Made by a program: the position numbers and the translations under genes
Source of the DNA: Schistocerca nitens
Taxonomy: Eukaryota; Arthropoda; Insecta; Orthoptera; Acrididae
Assembly: GCF_023898315.1 (NCBI RefSeq)
Contig: NC_064614.1
Coordinates: forward strand, 504,014,109 to 504,078,108
Length of the DNA stretch: 64,000 nt
Direction: 5' to 3'
Part shown: positions 21,593-32,997 of the stretch, piece after piece
Position numbering within the stretch: position 1 is the first letter of the stretch
How the letters are laid out: every line of letters begins with the position of its first letter
The notes under the pieces: model-generated
Database searches by the model: none
The model's input: the letters and a program-made list of their open reading frames with translations, nothing else
Told to the model about the DNA's origin: nothing

Positions 21593-23550
21593 CCAGAATA
21601 CCGTTAATTGCCCCAATAATAACTTCTGACGTCGAAAATATTTCACATTCCTGTAAGCATGTAGGTGAAAATCTATAATATTTATATAATGAAGAATTTC
21701 ACAGACGGCATTTGCAATGTTGTTGATATTTGTACTGTGAACACGAACCGACCGTTGCGTGTAAATGTGTAAACTGTTCTGCTTTCTGAGTTTGTCTGAG
21801 CTCGTAACTGCTTTCTGAGTCGTTAAAGCCTTATCTTCCGAATTGGGAGAAACATTAGGCAGGGAATGATGCCTTAGAACGTGGCGTAATGCCAGTAATA
21901 CAAATATCAGCAATATGAATAACATTTGCATCATTTTAGGTTGTTTCCGTATGTTGCAAGTACAAATAGCTCATTATGTCGTTATGAAGTGCTAAATGAC
22001 GTGCAGATAATGAGCAGTGGTTAAGTTACAAGAAGGGGACCTCAAAGCATTAAATGTAATGTAAACAGACCAAAACACATGCTGGCGCAATCTTTAACAC
22101 ATGGACGGTGCATTTGGCAGAAGTGGTGGAAGAATCCGTGCCGGACCCAGATTAAGGTGTTAATCAATAAAGGCAACATCAAGAACGTTCGTTTACAAGT
22201 AAACCGCTGATATCCTCCCGCATTTTTACTTAATTTGAACTTATGTTTCATCTCAAATGATCATCTCATTGGCAAGATGTTAGCCCTCAACTCGCTGACT
22301 TCCCATCGCCTATCAGATAATGAATGATTATTGTTGGGAATCTACAGGCGCACGTCAGAAATAATTTATGTGAAACCTGACACACTACGAACCACTTCAG
22401 GAGTTCGGAAGAAGTGTAATTCACTCAGCGAAGAAGCTGCATACGGAATCGTTCGTCACTGTTGTATTATTTGTTGATGTAGGTGATTTATCAGCTTGGA
22501 ATAACGGGATAAGTGCAGAAGATAAACGATTAGTGACGGGTTCAGTCATTCTGCTTGAAAGTGGCATAAAAATGCTCAACAAATTTCAGAGGAAGACACT
22601 ACAAAAAAGGGTGTTGTGCATTGCTGAGAAACTCCGAGATCCCACATTACGATAGGAGTGAGTAAATGCATTACGTGTTCCCAAATACGTACTGAGTAAA
22701 CATAACGATGGTGAAATTATTGTAATTCAACATAATCACAATGGCACGAACAGGAATGATATTTTTTTTTATAAAGACAGAAATTATGCTGAAATAACCG
22801 CGATGTATAATAGTCCCCCGAATACAATAAAATGCGAGAGAAGGTTCTTAATAGAGTGTATGATCAACACGGACGTGACTGCACGCTCTGCAACGTGCTG
22901 TCGTGCTGGTCATTAGGTTGGTGAGGAGTTGTCGCAGTAGGCCTTACCATTCCTCCACCAGCACGGTTCAAAAATGTTCGACGATGCTGGCCGCATCCTC
23001 TAACGGCGAGAGGTAGGAAGTAGGAACACGTAATGCATCCAGAAACAACAGAGGTGGGGGGGGGCAAATATTATGATTAAGCTGAGTTGCATAAAACATA
23101 ACACTCATTTTATTTCTTGAACGGTTCAAGATATTCAAACGAGCCTTTCAAGAAATGATAGTACGCACAGGCATACGTAATTTTGTTGCATGATTACTGC
23201 TCTTAACTCATATCTACCGAGACTTCGAGGCAAGTATATTTCTTTAATGGAACGATATATGTTTTTAATGGCTTTCGAAAGCTCTTGAAAACGCAAGTAC
23301 ATTGATATAACTCTTGGTAATACTGAGTTTAAATTCCCTTGGAAAAATACCTATAAAATGCAGTCCCACTGAAAAATAAGGCTCCCGGAATCGGCTATCG
23401 TGGTGTAAACAGCGTGAGGCGGGGCTCTCTTCCCGTCATGGTATGCAGAAAGAAGACAGGCCTACGCTAGTAAGGCACAACGTATTGTCTCTTGTCCCGT
23501 CTTTATACGACATAGACAAAGCTCAAGTATAATTTTAGTCCTTGGATATA
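21593..23550. other. no recognised feature
   Basis: AT-rich, with a short GC-richer patch near 22860-23060 whose open frame (minus, 67 codons) has no signature. Includes a T run near 22760 and a G run near 23055. Confidence 0.3.
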
Positions 23551-23843
23551 CGAAGGTCGTTCAATAAGTAATGTCCAACATTTTTTTCTCAGAACATATT
23601 TATTGTTAAGAGTCAGAATTTGGTGACAATATACATCAAAATTTCTTGTCCATGTCCTATTTTTCTTGGTAGTCACCATCACGTTCTATGGCCGTAAGCC
23701 AACTTTGTACAAGAGCATATATTCCATGCTGGGAAAAGCTCTTGGCCTGTAGGCGTAGCCATGTTTTCACTGCATGACTGACACTCTCTTCCTCTTCAAA
23801 GTGTGTTACCCATAGAGAATCTTAAGCGGCCCAAAGAGTTGGA

Positions 23844-24294
23844 GGCCGGCCGGTGTGGCCGTGTGGTTCTAGGCGCTTCAGTCTGGAACCGCGTGACCGC
23901 TACGGTCGCAGGTTCGAACCCTGCCTCGGGCATGGATGTGTGTGTTGTCCTTAGGTTAGTTAGGTTTAAGTAGTTCTAAGTTCTAGGGGACTGATGACCA
24001 CAGATGTTAAGTCCCATAGTGGTTGGTTGATTGGTTTGGGGAAGGAGACCAGACAGCAAGGTCATCGGTCTCATCGGATTAGGGAAGGATGGGGAAGGAA
24101 GTCGGCCGTGCCCTTTGAAAGGAACCATCCCGGCATTTGCCTGGAGCGATTTAGGGAAATCACGGAAAACCTAAATCAGGATGGCCGGACGCGGGATTGA
24201 ACCGTCGTCCTCCCGAATGCGAGTCCAGTGTCTAACCACTGCGCCACCTCTCTCGGTAAAGTCCCATAGTGCTCAGAGCCATTTGAACCATTTG
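23844..24294 (+). mobile_element. SINE family A carrying a nested SINE B
   Basis: Family A sequence runs 23844-24020 and resumes at 24259-24294. The outer duplication AAAGAGTTGGA is at 23833-23843 and 24295-24305. It lies in the last part of the mariner transposase gene. Confidence 0.95.
24021..24258 (-). mobile_element. SINE family B nested in SINE family A
   Basis: Reversed family B copy starting GGTTGGTTGATTGGTTTGGG and ending at the head ACCGAGAGAGGTGGCGCAGT (minus strand). The inner duplication AAGTCCCATAGT (12 bp) lies at 24009-24020 and 24259-24270, within SINE A. The order of events is therefore mariner, then SINE A, then SINE B. Confidence 0.95.
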
Positions 24295-24386
24295 AAAGAG
24301 TTGGAATTCGGAGGGTGCCAGGACTGGACTGTAGGGTGGATGAGGCAATTATATCCAACCTAATTTGGCGATGTGTTCCCAGGTTC

Positions 24387-24594
24387 TCAGACTTGTGTGT
24401 GGGGGTACATTATCGTGTTGGAGCAAGATTTATGCCGAATTATTGTCCGATCGAACATGCCAGAAACGGTTCTTGAGTTTATTCAGAGTCTTAGACTTGT
24501 GTGTGGGGGTGCATTATCGTGTTGGAGCAAGATTTATGCCGAATTCTTGTCCGATCGAACATGTCAGAAACGGTTCTTGAGTTTATTCAGAGTC
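24387..24594 (-). repeat. 104 bp tandem duplication inside mariner transposase
   Basis: Two adjacent units, about 24387-24490 and 24491-24594, differ at only a handful of positions (for example GGGGGTACATT against GGGGGTGCATT). Each encodes the region of the second catalytic Asp on the minus strand. Confidence 0.9.
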
Positions 24595-25440
24595 TTCACG
24601 TATGGCTCTGAATTGATGGTTGACCCGCTTGGCATCACATCCACAAGAATGACGCCATCACAATCCCAGAAGCCTGTCACCATGACTTTTCCGGCATATG
24701 GGGTTGTCTTGAATTCGTTCTTTTGTGGTGAAAGAGGATGATTCCACTCCATGGACTGCCTTTTTGTTTCCGGTGCAAAGTGGTGCACCTAGCTTTCGTC
24801 TCCCGTAACGACCCGTGACGGAAAGGTCTCTCCGTCGGTCTCAAAACGCTCCAACAATTCAGATGAAATGGCCTATCTTTGAGTCTTGCGGTCCGCTGTG
24901 AGGATTCGTGGAACGCATCGTGAGCACCTCTTTGAATACCTGAGAGTCTCTAACACTGCAAATGCATTTCCAATACTGACCGACAACTGTAGAGCCAATT
25001 GTAGAGTTGTGATGCGCCGGTCGGCACGAATAGTGGCATCCGAACGATCCAGCACGTCTGGAGTAGTGGCTGTGACAGGACGTCCCGAGCGTGGCTAATC
25101 ATGGAGCTCTGTTTCTGCATTTACTGAGGCAGTAACCCTCTTTACTCATCGCCCAACCGTACTCCTGTCAAGTGCAGTATCGCCATCCACTGCCCACAAA
25201 CGTTTATGGTTTCTTTTTCTGCGCAAGAGAATTCAATAACAGCTAGATGCTTGTAACGTGAGTCGTACGTAGACGCCACTTTGATGCTGTACTACGGTTC
25301 TGTCATCTGCCAGAACGGTTCGAAACTTCACCGGTGCACGGAACAAACACCAAATGTGAAGCACCAACAAGGACATTTGTCTATGTATACTAATAGAATT
25401 TTTTAAAAAATGTGTTGCATTACTTATTGAACGACCGTCG

Positions 25441-25689
25441 CATCTGCTAACGTCTAAGTGTGTCAGAAAGCCTTAGGAAAACTGCGATAGCTGTTTCCGG
25501 CGGATCAGAATTTGAATGTTATTCATTTCTTTGGAAATTTTGCGAAACGTTTCAATGCAAAAAGTGCCACGCGTTGCCTTTTGGCTGCTTTCTTCTTTTC
25601 TTCATAATGTGCTGGTATGGTACCAGCATTGTAAAATACGAATGTGCTGAGTGTTTTACAGCCTGAACGGCTGGTGAACAGCGCACTTT
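25441..25689. other. no recognised feature
   Basis: Short spacer between the mariner and the CpG-rich tract. Confidence 0.3.
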
Positions 25690-26300
25690 GCGGCCACTGT
25701 GCCGCAGCCAGCGAGCATTTGTTGGTTTTTTAATAGGAAGTGGCACGCCGGGAGTCGGAACGGGACAAGTCAGCAGCTAACGAGTGCGCAGCGCGGCGGG
25801 CCGGCTGTTTCCCGCCTGCAGGCTGCAGTCGCCCGCGTTTGTTAATTGCGAGAGGCCGGCTGATCGAGTGCCGTTCGATTTCCGATCCGATGTGGGCCGC
25901 GCTGCGAGGCGCGGTGCACCGCCGCGTGAAGCGGCCACACCGCAGCCTTCTCCCCCGCTCGGGCCGATTGCTCTTGCCGGTCACTGAACTGTGGTCCCTA
26001 GGATTGACGGCCTCAGTTGCTGACGTAACGCAGGCAGCTTCCACTCAGCCGTATGGGTCCTCTTCTGAAAACGGTCTAGCTTGAAACTGTTCGTAGCTAG
26101 GCCGAACGTGGCATCTCTGAACGCCTGAGTAGCTTTGTCCACAGCCGTATCCTAGCTTCCTCAAGACCACATACGGTTCGCACCTGGTAGTCCTTTGTAT
26201 GTAGCCAGGAAATATGAAACCTGTCAGCCGTTCGCTCAGGCAAGCCAGCACTCAGTTCGATCGCGGCGTCTCAGCTGTGCTACTGCCTCTGTGTGGATAT
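25690..26300. promoter_or_regulatory. GC/CpG-rich tract
   Basis: The first half is rich in CpG (GTGCGCAGCGCGGCGGGCCG, GGGCCGCGCTGCGAGGCGCG) and contains a TGACGTAA site near 26021, which matches a CRE-like element. No repeat family is recognised. Overlapping open frames exist on both strands because the stretch is AT-poor; none has a signature. A promoter or 5' exon is possible, but no convincing splice donor was found. Confidence 0.3.
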
Positions 26301-26326
26301 CCTTGCTCCATAGAAAATAAGAGATA

Positions 26327-27576
26327 CACTACTGAACATTATAATTGCTACACCACGAAGATGACGTGCTACAGACGCGAAATTTAACAGACAGGAAGAA
26401 GATGCTGTGATATGCAAACGATTAGCTTTTCAGAGCATTCACAGAAGGTTGGCGCCGGTGGAGACACCTACAACGTGGTGACATGAATAAAGTTCCAACC
26501 GACTTCTCATACACAAACAGCAGTTGACCGGCGTTGCCTGGTGAAACGTTGTTGTGATGCCTCGTGTAAGGAGGAGAAATGCGTACCATAACGTTTCCGA
26601 CTTTGATAAAGGTCCGATTGTAGCCTATCGCGATTGCGGTTTATCGAATCGCGACATTGCTGGCTCGCGTTGGTCGAGATCCAATGAGTGTCAGCAGAAT
26701 ATGGAATCGGTCGGTTCAGAAGGGTAATACGGAACGCCGTGTTGGATCCCAACGGCCTCGTATCACTAGCAGTCGAGATGACAGGCATCTTATCCGCATG
26801 GCTGTAACAGATCGTGCAGCCATGTCTCGATCCCTGAGTCAACATATGGGGACGTTTGCAAGACAACAACCATCTGCAGGAACAGTTCGACGACGTTTGC
26901 AGCAGCATGGACTATCAGCTCGGAGATCATGGCTGCGGTTACCCTTGACGCTGCATCACAGACAGGAGCGCCTGCGATGGTGTACTCAACAGCAAACCTG
27001 GGTGCAGGAATGGCAAAACGTCATTTTTTCGGATGAATCCAGGTTCAGTTTACAACATCATGATGGGCGCTTCCACATTGGAAGCGTGTATTCGTCATCG
27101 CCATACAGGCGTATCACCCAGCGTGATGGTGTTGGGTGCCATTGGTTACACGTCTCGGTCACCTCTTGTTCGCATTCACGGCACTTCGAACAGTGAACGT
27201 TACATTTCATATGTGTTACCACCCGTGGCTCTACCCTTTATTCGATGCCTGCGAAACCCTACATTTCAGCAGGATAATGCACTACCACATGTTGCAGGTC
27301 CTGTACGGGACTTTCTGGATACAGAAAATGTTCGACTGCTGCCCTGGCCAGCACATTCTCCAGATCTCTCACCAATTGAAAACGTCTGGTCAATGGTGGC
27401 CGAGCAACTGGCTCGTCACAATACGCCAGTCACTACTCTTCATGAACTGTGGTATCGTGTTGAAGCTGCATGGCCAGCTAGCTGTACCTGTACACTCCAT
27501 CCAAGCTATGTTTGACTCAATACCCGTTTATCATTTGCATTTCTTCTTGGTGTAGCAATTTTAATGGCCAGAAGTG
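26327..27576 (+). mobile_element. Tc1-like element, family I, copy B
   Basis: TA at 26325-26326 and 27577-27578. Terminal repeats CACTACTGAACATTATAATT and, from the right, CACTTCTGGCCATTAAAATT. It is 1250 bp, shorter than copies A (1360) and C (1407), mainly because of a deletion near the end of the gene. Confidence 0.95.
26557..27555 (+). pseudogene. Tc1 family I transposase, copy B
   Basis: The start is ATG at 26557 (MPRVRRRNAYHNVSDFDKG). A frameshift near 26660 moves into a long frame with PMSVSRIWNRSVQKGNTERR, RAAMSRSLSQHMGTFARQQ, LPLTLHHRQERLRWCTQQQ and VIFSDESRFSLQHHDGR (first catalytic Asp). After a short deletion the next frame gives PTFQQDNALPHVAGP (second Asp) and SPDLSPIENVWSMV (Glu), 34 residues apart. 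The C-terminus is lost through a deletion at about 27520. Confidence 0.85.
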
Positions 27577-29940
27577 TATCAAACTGGGAAGTAATCAGAT
27601 AATTTCTTTCATGTAACAATGACTGCCTACGAAATTGTTAATGTCTATTAGATGCACTGATTACAGGACTGTTTATCGGATTTAAAAGGTTTAGAAAAAA
27701 AATTTGCACATAAATTTATATTGTGTGGTATCTAAGGCGAAAAAGGTTCCATGTTATTTTAGGGTACTGTAAATCGCGTCATGATTTGATGTACCAGATA
27801 TTCGGTCACTGGTGAAAGAGGCATTCAACAACGTTATGTAAGATAACTGCGGCAATGCAACGTTGACTCTAATAGAATGTTCTCACTCCTGTCCGAATAG
27901 TCCTGTAAACAGAGCGCGAACAAAATTTGCTTCCTAATCAAATGTCTGGAGCGGTGAAGAAGGCATTGTAATTGAAGACAGAGTTTTATTCATTCACTGT
28001 GGCGAATCAGGAGGGAGCTACATGTTGTGACGTGGTGCTGCTCCCACCGCATCTGGTTGTGGTTGGGTGCTTTCCACGGAAATGTTTGCTGCCGCGTGTG
28101 TTAGGGTGGTCTCACGAGCTCATGCCGGCTATTGCTGCCTGTCATGGCGGTGGAGGCCCCTAATCATCATGGTTCATGATTGTGAGCAACTTCACTCTCT
28201 CTCTTGATGAAGAATCTGTATCACTTCTTTAGTGGGTAAGGGCCTACCTAAATATAACATGTGTTTTTCCAGGAATAGTCACAAAAGATATGCAAATTCA
28301 TAATAACTATATATTTCATAGAAACATGTAATTCACACCAAGGAATAAATAAAAGTAATAATCAGTAAGTAATTGTCACTAACTGACTAATGCAACATTA
28401 CTCTTCTTTTAGTCTTGTTTCGAATTTTCGTGCCTTTGGAACTGAGATAACATTCAAAGGATTTTGAATGATGGAAAAAGGATGTGGATCGCCAAGGACA
28501 GTACAGTCGGCTGCAATACCAGCAGATAATTCTCAGAAAGCCTGCCATTGGAGAGACGAGGCCACCGTCCATTGGTCACGCTTTTGTAGTGCCGCACTAG
28601 GACGTCCACCTTCGTTCTGAACGAACACATACAGTATCTCCTATGGCGAAAACTCCTGGCGAAAATATTTTACGACCTGGGAGTGGAGTGAGAAGGTTCG
28701 CTTTTTAGCAGAAGGCACTACTGTCCTCAGATATAGAAGGTTGACTGTTTGTCTAGGAAGTGCTGGTCGTCAGGGACAAACAACTCAAAGACATAATGGG
28801 GTCCTCCAGTTTATGCCCTTTGAAAACGTGAGATAATCCTGCATGCATTGACTCCACAAAAAACAAATGTTGATGAAAAGTAAGAACCGCCAGCATTGGC
28901 TAACGCAAATACGCGACTGATTACGGAGTGGAACGTGACAGTGACAACGAAGATCGCCTGTTGGTCACAGAGAAAGATAGAGGGTTAGTGAAGCGACTCT
29001 TTTCTGTAGAAGATGGTAGGACAAAAGTTACTGATTAACTACCTACAGGAAGATAACCAGTATTTTGTAAGGGGCAAATTTTCAGTCGGCGCTTGAAAGA
29101 TTCGGAGACCAGCCAATCTGAATTTAGTAAGGGAGACAAACAGGGCAATCGAAGTTTCCTTTTAATTAAAATTCAATCAGAAATCATTTCTCGATCTTCG
29201 GGAGCTTCTGTCGCGAGACTTCCATGGTAAGGGATCGACTGAGCTAAAGTATTGGGGACTTAGAAAAATGTCGGACCCACTTTAGCCCCCACCTGCAGTT
29301 CTACGCTGAGTTGAGCCACAATCACAAGCTGATGGGTAGGGATGTTAAGTCATTTTACAGTAATTCGATTGCCTCGATCTTCACTCTGAAGACTTGAGTT
29401 TTATCGAGAATGAATGGTCTACTTTCACCTCCGACCATAAGTGTGATATATTGCCTTCTGTAGTACTATCAATTGTCAGTTAAAATCACGACAGTCACTG
29501 TACACTTCATGATTACAATTAATTCACTTGCGTGATTATTAGCTTCTCCCCCCCCCCCCTCTCCCTTCTTCCCCAATTCTTATATCAGATATGCTGAGGC
29601 TTTATTACATTATTGTTGCCAATATTTTTCATTTATTTTGTCAGTAATTTTATCGGAATAAATCAAAATAATTCTGATCAGTGTCTCATTTAATAGTCAT
29701 AAGGTTCCCCAGTCATTATTCCGGAGGGCAACCTGGGATTATTGCGATGACTATTAGGTTTACCTTGCAGTTTAAGAACAAGCCACCCTGCGGAGTCTCC
29801 TCAAACAGTAATAGCGTGACCTTCCTGGAAGCGGGTAAACAATACGTCATCTTCGGGAGGCAGATGTATTGTAGTTTGACGTCGAGAAGACCAGTAATAT
29901 TACTTGGAGGCAAAATGTTCTCGGGCAGCTGTATGGGAGT
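27577..29940. other. no recognised feature
   Basis: About 2.4 kb without SINE heads or transposase motifs. It includes a C run at about 29550. Open frames (for example 27972-28163, 29681-29965) carry no family signature. Confidence 0.3.
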
Positions 29941-30109
29941 TTGGGCGTTTTCAGTACGTCTTTAGACTGTCTTTCCCTCCCCCCCCCCTCACCGACACCC
30001 CACAACTTCATCCACCCACCCTATAATCATCGATTTATTTTTAATATCGCATCGGTGTCGTCCTCTGTGTCTGGTTTGAACAAGGGAACAGAGCCCGTCA
30101 AGCCAGGCG

Positions 30110-31910
30110 ACAGTCAAAATTGTTTTCCAACGTCTTCGTTTGTAGACAATTTCTCTGACGCTTGTTTCTCCTGCAGACTTGCAAAAATAATTAATGCGTT
30201 GCAGTTGGCTGTTAGTAGGCTGGAGAAATTGGCGGACAAGAGAGGTCTTAATTTCTCAACCAAGAAGTGTGACTATTTAACCATTTCACTTTTTTTTCTT
30301 CACAGAGTTTAGGATAACAAGTACTGTTTTTAATTTTGTGGAAACAGGGAGGTTTATGAGCCGTACATTTGTTTTAAAGCTTACTTGGTTGCTACATCTT
30401 TGGGTACTAAAAAGACGGTCCCTAAAGGCAGTCAGAATTGTAAAATGTACTAGCCAAAGTTCAAGAGAGCAGACCAAATCTGTCTGTTCCATTTGCAAAG
30501 AGCTTTTGCGCGATTTCAGTTCGATTATCAGAGTATCGTGTGTGATTGTGCAAGACCCTCCGATTTAAAAACGTTGAAAGGTATGAACCACGAAGGAATG
30601 AGCCTGATCTCTGGGGCCTTTAGAGCCAGCACTTTTGCAATCCTCCAAGCTGAGGCTGCTGCTATTATCGGGCGACGACAACTCATGGCGGGAGAGGCCT
30701 ATAAGACATCTATGCCACAGAAGTCTACATACTATACTTTTGCTCGCCAATCATGAAAACACTTTTTAGTAGTCGACAGGGAGCAACGGGGTCCTAAGGC
30801 ATTCACAAAGGCACTGCCTTTAAAGATGGATTATGATTTTAAAGTTTTATATCAGCGTTGGAGTAGATTTCCACCTTGCCTCCTGAAGACTCCCAGCATA
30901 TTTTTAGAGTTGTCATATTATAAGAAATACTCAACTTCCCTTTAAATATTACATTTTTGCTTTATACCATTTTAGATAGACATCTTTGCTTTATACCATT
31001 TTAGATAGTGCAGACTTACTGTTCAAAGCAAGGAGATTCCCTTGGCTGTTCCGTCGATTTCTTCTAACGTGTTCAGGACTCGCCTTCCCAATGGATACAC
31101 CCCGCATACTGACCTCTGAGCGATCGTGAAGTCACTAAAGAAGTTGAGGCGTCTTCCGGACAAGAAGTTTCTCATCTGCGCCGATTGTTTTTAATGCCTT
31201 ACAGGCAGTGCAGAAAATTTACCCATCAAAGAAAATGAATCATATCGGACATCCTCTACATTCCTCAACATGAAGGGAAACATGTTTTATTCCACTGGGT
31301 ACCAGGGCACGTGGGAATCTAGAGAGCAGAACAGGCTGAAGAAGCAGGCTAGGAGGCATGCAGAGAACACAACGTGACACAGTACGCCAATACGCCATCC
31401 CCTTCCACGCTGTCATGTCACTGTTGAGTGAGAGAGCGAGCCACGCAACTCTGCCTGTGACTGTCAGCGAGGGAACATGAACTGCGGTCGGTGCAGACAG
31501 CAATTTGGCCATGGCGTACTCATACCGTCTACTCTGGACAGCGTGAAATAATCCTGGTCGGCCTCAGAATAGGGCACTGTACCCAACCACAAGGCTTCGT
31601 ACTCCACCAAAAGGAACCCCCACTCTGTGATGGCTCTGGGTGCAAATCAATGCACGCCAGATTTCAATCCAGCGCAATTTACGTTGTGATGAGAGCACAG
31701 CTGCAAATTTAGTTGTGGATCTGCCTTCTGTTTTAGCTGATGACAATACAACCTTTTAATATCTTGTGTAGTGTCTGGCTTCCAGATTAAGCTTTTAGGC
31801 TGGAGATTTTAGTATGATGAATAGGGGTTGGCTCATCCTTTTTATTTCAGCGATCATCCAGCCACTGCTGTCTGCCACATTTTAATTCTTTCCAACTAAC
31901 GCATGATTTT
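30110..31910 (+). pseudogene. LINE RT and RNase H remnant (I group)
   Basis: Plus-strand pieces of a LINE ORF2: FVDNFSDACFSCRLAKIINA near 30140, where the usual YVDDF catalytic motif has become FVDNF; LQLAVSRLEKLADKRGLNFS and STKKC near 30200; LTWLLHLWVLKRRSLKAVRI near 30380; CARPSDLKTLKGMNHEGMSL and SGAFRAST near 30560. Further on, AVQKIYPSKK, FIPLGTRARG-like residues (H(W)VPGH(V)G in another frame) near 31290 match the RNase H end, and LVGLRIGHCTQPQGFVLHQK near 31560 with a following C-x-C element matches the ORF2 C-terminus. RNase H points to the I group rather than Jockey. Stops and small deletions are frequent. Confidence 0.7.
30956..31008 (+). repeat. short tandem duplication
   Basis: TTTGCTTTATACCATTTTAG plus ATAG occurs twice with a 29 bp period inside the LINE remnant. 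Confidence 0.85.
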
Positions 31911-31912
31911 AG

Positions 31913-31914
<2 letters not shown>

Positions 31915-31982
<68 letters not shown>

Positions 31983-32112
31983 TGCGCGTGCGCGTTTGCG
32001 CGCGTTTGTGCGCGTTTGCGCGTGCGCGCGTGCGCGCGCGCGCGTGCGCTCGCGTGTGCGTGCGTGTGTCTGTGCGCGCGTGTGGGTGTGTGTGCGTGTG
32101 TGTGCGCTCGCG
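31915..32112 (+). repeat. (GT)n microsatellite grading into GCGT/GTGC repeats
   Basis: A pure GT run to about 31978 is followed by some 130 bases of alternating GC/GT purine-pyrimidine sequence. It begins where the LINE remnant ends. The overlapping open frames (Cys-Val repeats and similar) are artefacts. Confidence 0.95.
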
Positions 32113-32152
32113 TGGTTGTTCGTAGAAGTTTTCAGGGCATTTTTATGTCTTA

Positions 32153-32350
32153 AAATGGTTCAAAGGGCTCTGAGCACTATGGGACTTAACATCTGTGGTC
32201 ATCAGTCCCCTAGAACTTCGAACTACTTGAACCGAACTAACCTAAGGACATCACACACATCCATGCCCGAGGCAGGATTCGAACCTGCGACCATAGCAGT
32301 CGCGCGGTTCCCAACTGCGCGCCTAGAATCGCTAGACCACCGCGGCCGGC
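32153..32350 (-). mobile_element. SINE family A
   Basis: Full-length reversed copy. The flanks TTTTATGTCTTA and TTTTATATCTTA (32141-32152 and 32351-32362) form a duplication with one difference. Confidence 0.92.
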
Positions 32351-32362
32351 TTTTATATCTTA

Positions 32363-32997
32363 AATGCAGCTGAAGTTTTACTCTTCTGCCACTTTAATCC
32401 ACTCTCATTTCAGAAAACTTTAATATGGGCAGTAAAGACCTTTCATTCTGCGTCCAAACAAACACTTTACCGCATTCGTTTTGGTTTTCTACTGTCGTGG
32501 ATTTGTGGTTTTTAAGCCGTAAGTGATTCTCGCGTTTTTTAACCATGATCTGATAGGCGGCCTAGACTCTCACGTCAACGACTCCCACAGTAGTACTTTC
32601 CTCATAAACTCCTAGTGCTTGCAGGCTAGTGACGACCTCTATGGTGGTCCTCAGCATTCATCTAACTTGGTTTCATAGTCATTGAAGCAGACAACGGTGA
32701 CGATTACGTGTTACAGGGCCAGTAAGTTTTAGTGCCTTGTAGGCGACTAGCTTAACACCCGCTGCTACGTTAGCGTAAGCTATATGGTCTGCGTTGATTT
32801 CTTTTTGTTTTTCCTTTAGGATTTTTTTATTTTGTCCACAAATTTCAATACCTTTTAAACTTTTCACGATAATTAAGGCCATAGCAGCATAATCTTTTCC
32901 GAATGTACTTCTGACAGAAAAGAGATTCTCGCAACTGGAGCCCAAAGTTTTTGTTAGTCATGCGTTTTGCGTTCTTGTGGTGATATTTCCACAGAAA
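32363..32997. other. no recognised feature
   Basis: The minus-strand open frame 32679-32945 (88 codons, Lys-rich middle) is not recognised and lacks supporting evidence. Confidence 0.3.

Larger units (their letters stand above)
23660..25330 (-). pseudogene. mariner transposase remnant (DD34 type)
   Basis: Minus-strand pieces: an N-terminal region near 25050-24880 (ADRRITTLQLALQLSVSIGN, a helix-turn-helix style segment), HHFAPETKRQSMEW near 24785, AGKVMVTGFWDCDGVILVDV near 24690, SGSTINSEPYVKTLNKLK near 24620, LLQHDNAPPHTS (second catalytic Asp) present twice because of a tandem duplication, and PHPPYSPVLAPSEF near 24320, where the final catalytic Asp is Glu and SPD is SPV. After the SINE, the C-terminal third continues toward 23660. 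Stops occur between the pieces. Confidence 0.8.
23551..25440 (-). mobile_element. mariner element with nested SINEs and internal duplication
   Basis: The left end is TA followed by CGAAGGTCGTTCAATAAGTA. The right end reverse complemented is CGACGGTCGTTCAATAAGTA, then both continue ATG. Removing the SINE pair (23844-24294), one target duplicate and one copy of the 104 bp tandem repeat leaves about 1.3 kb, a normal mariner length. The right flank is CA rather than TA, presumably mutated. Confidence 0.85.

Noticed and set aside
25740..26084. Overlapping open frames of 60-114 codons on both strands
   Set aside because: Mutually overlapping, no signature, explained by high GC content.
31903..32373. 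156-codon frame and two others over the GT tract
   Set aside because: Low-complexity Cys/Val/Ala/Arg translations of a microsatellite that then run into a SINE.
32679..32945. 88-codon minus-strand frame
   Set aside because: Unrecognised, no supporting splice sites or neighbours; length is compatible with chance.
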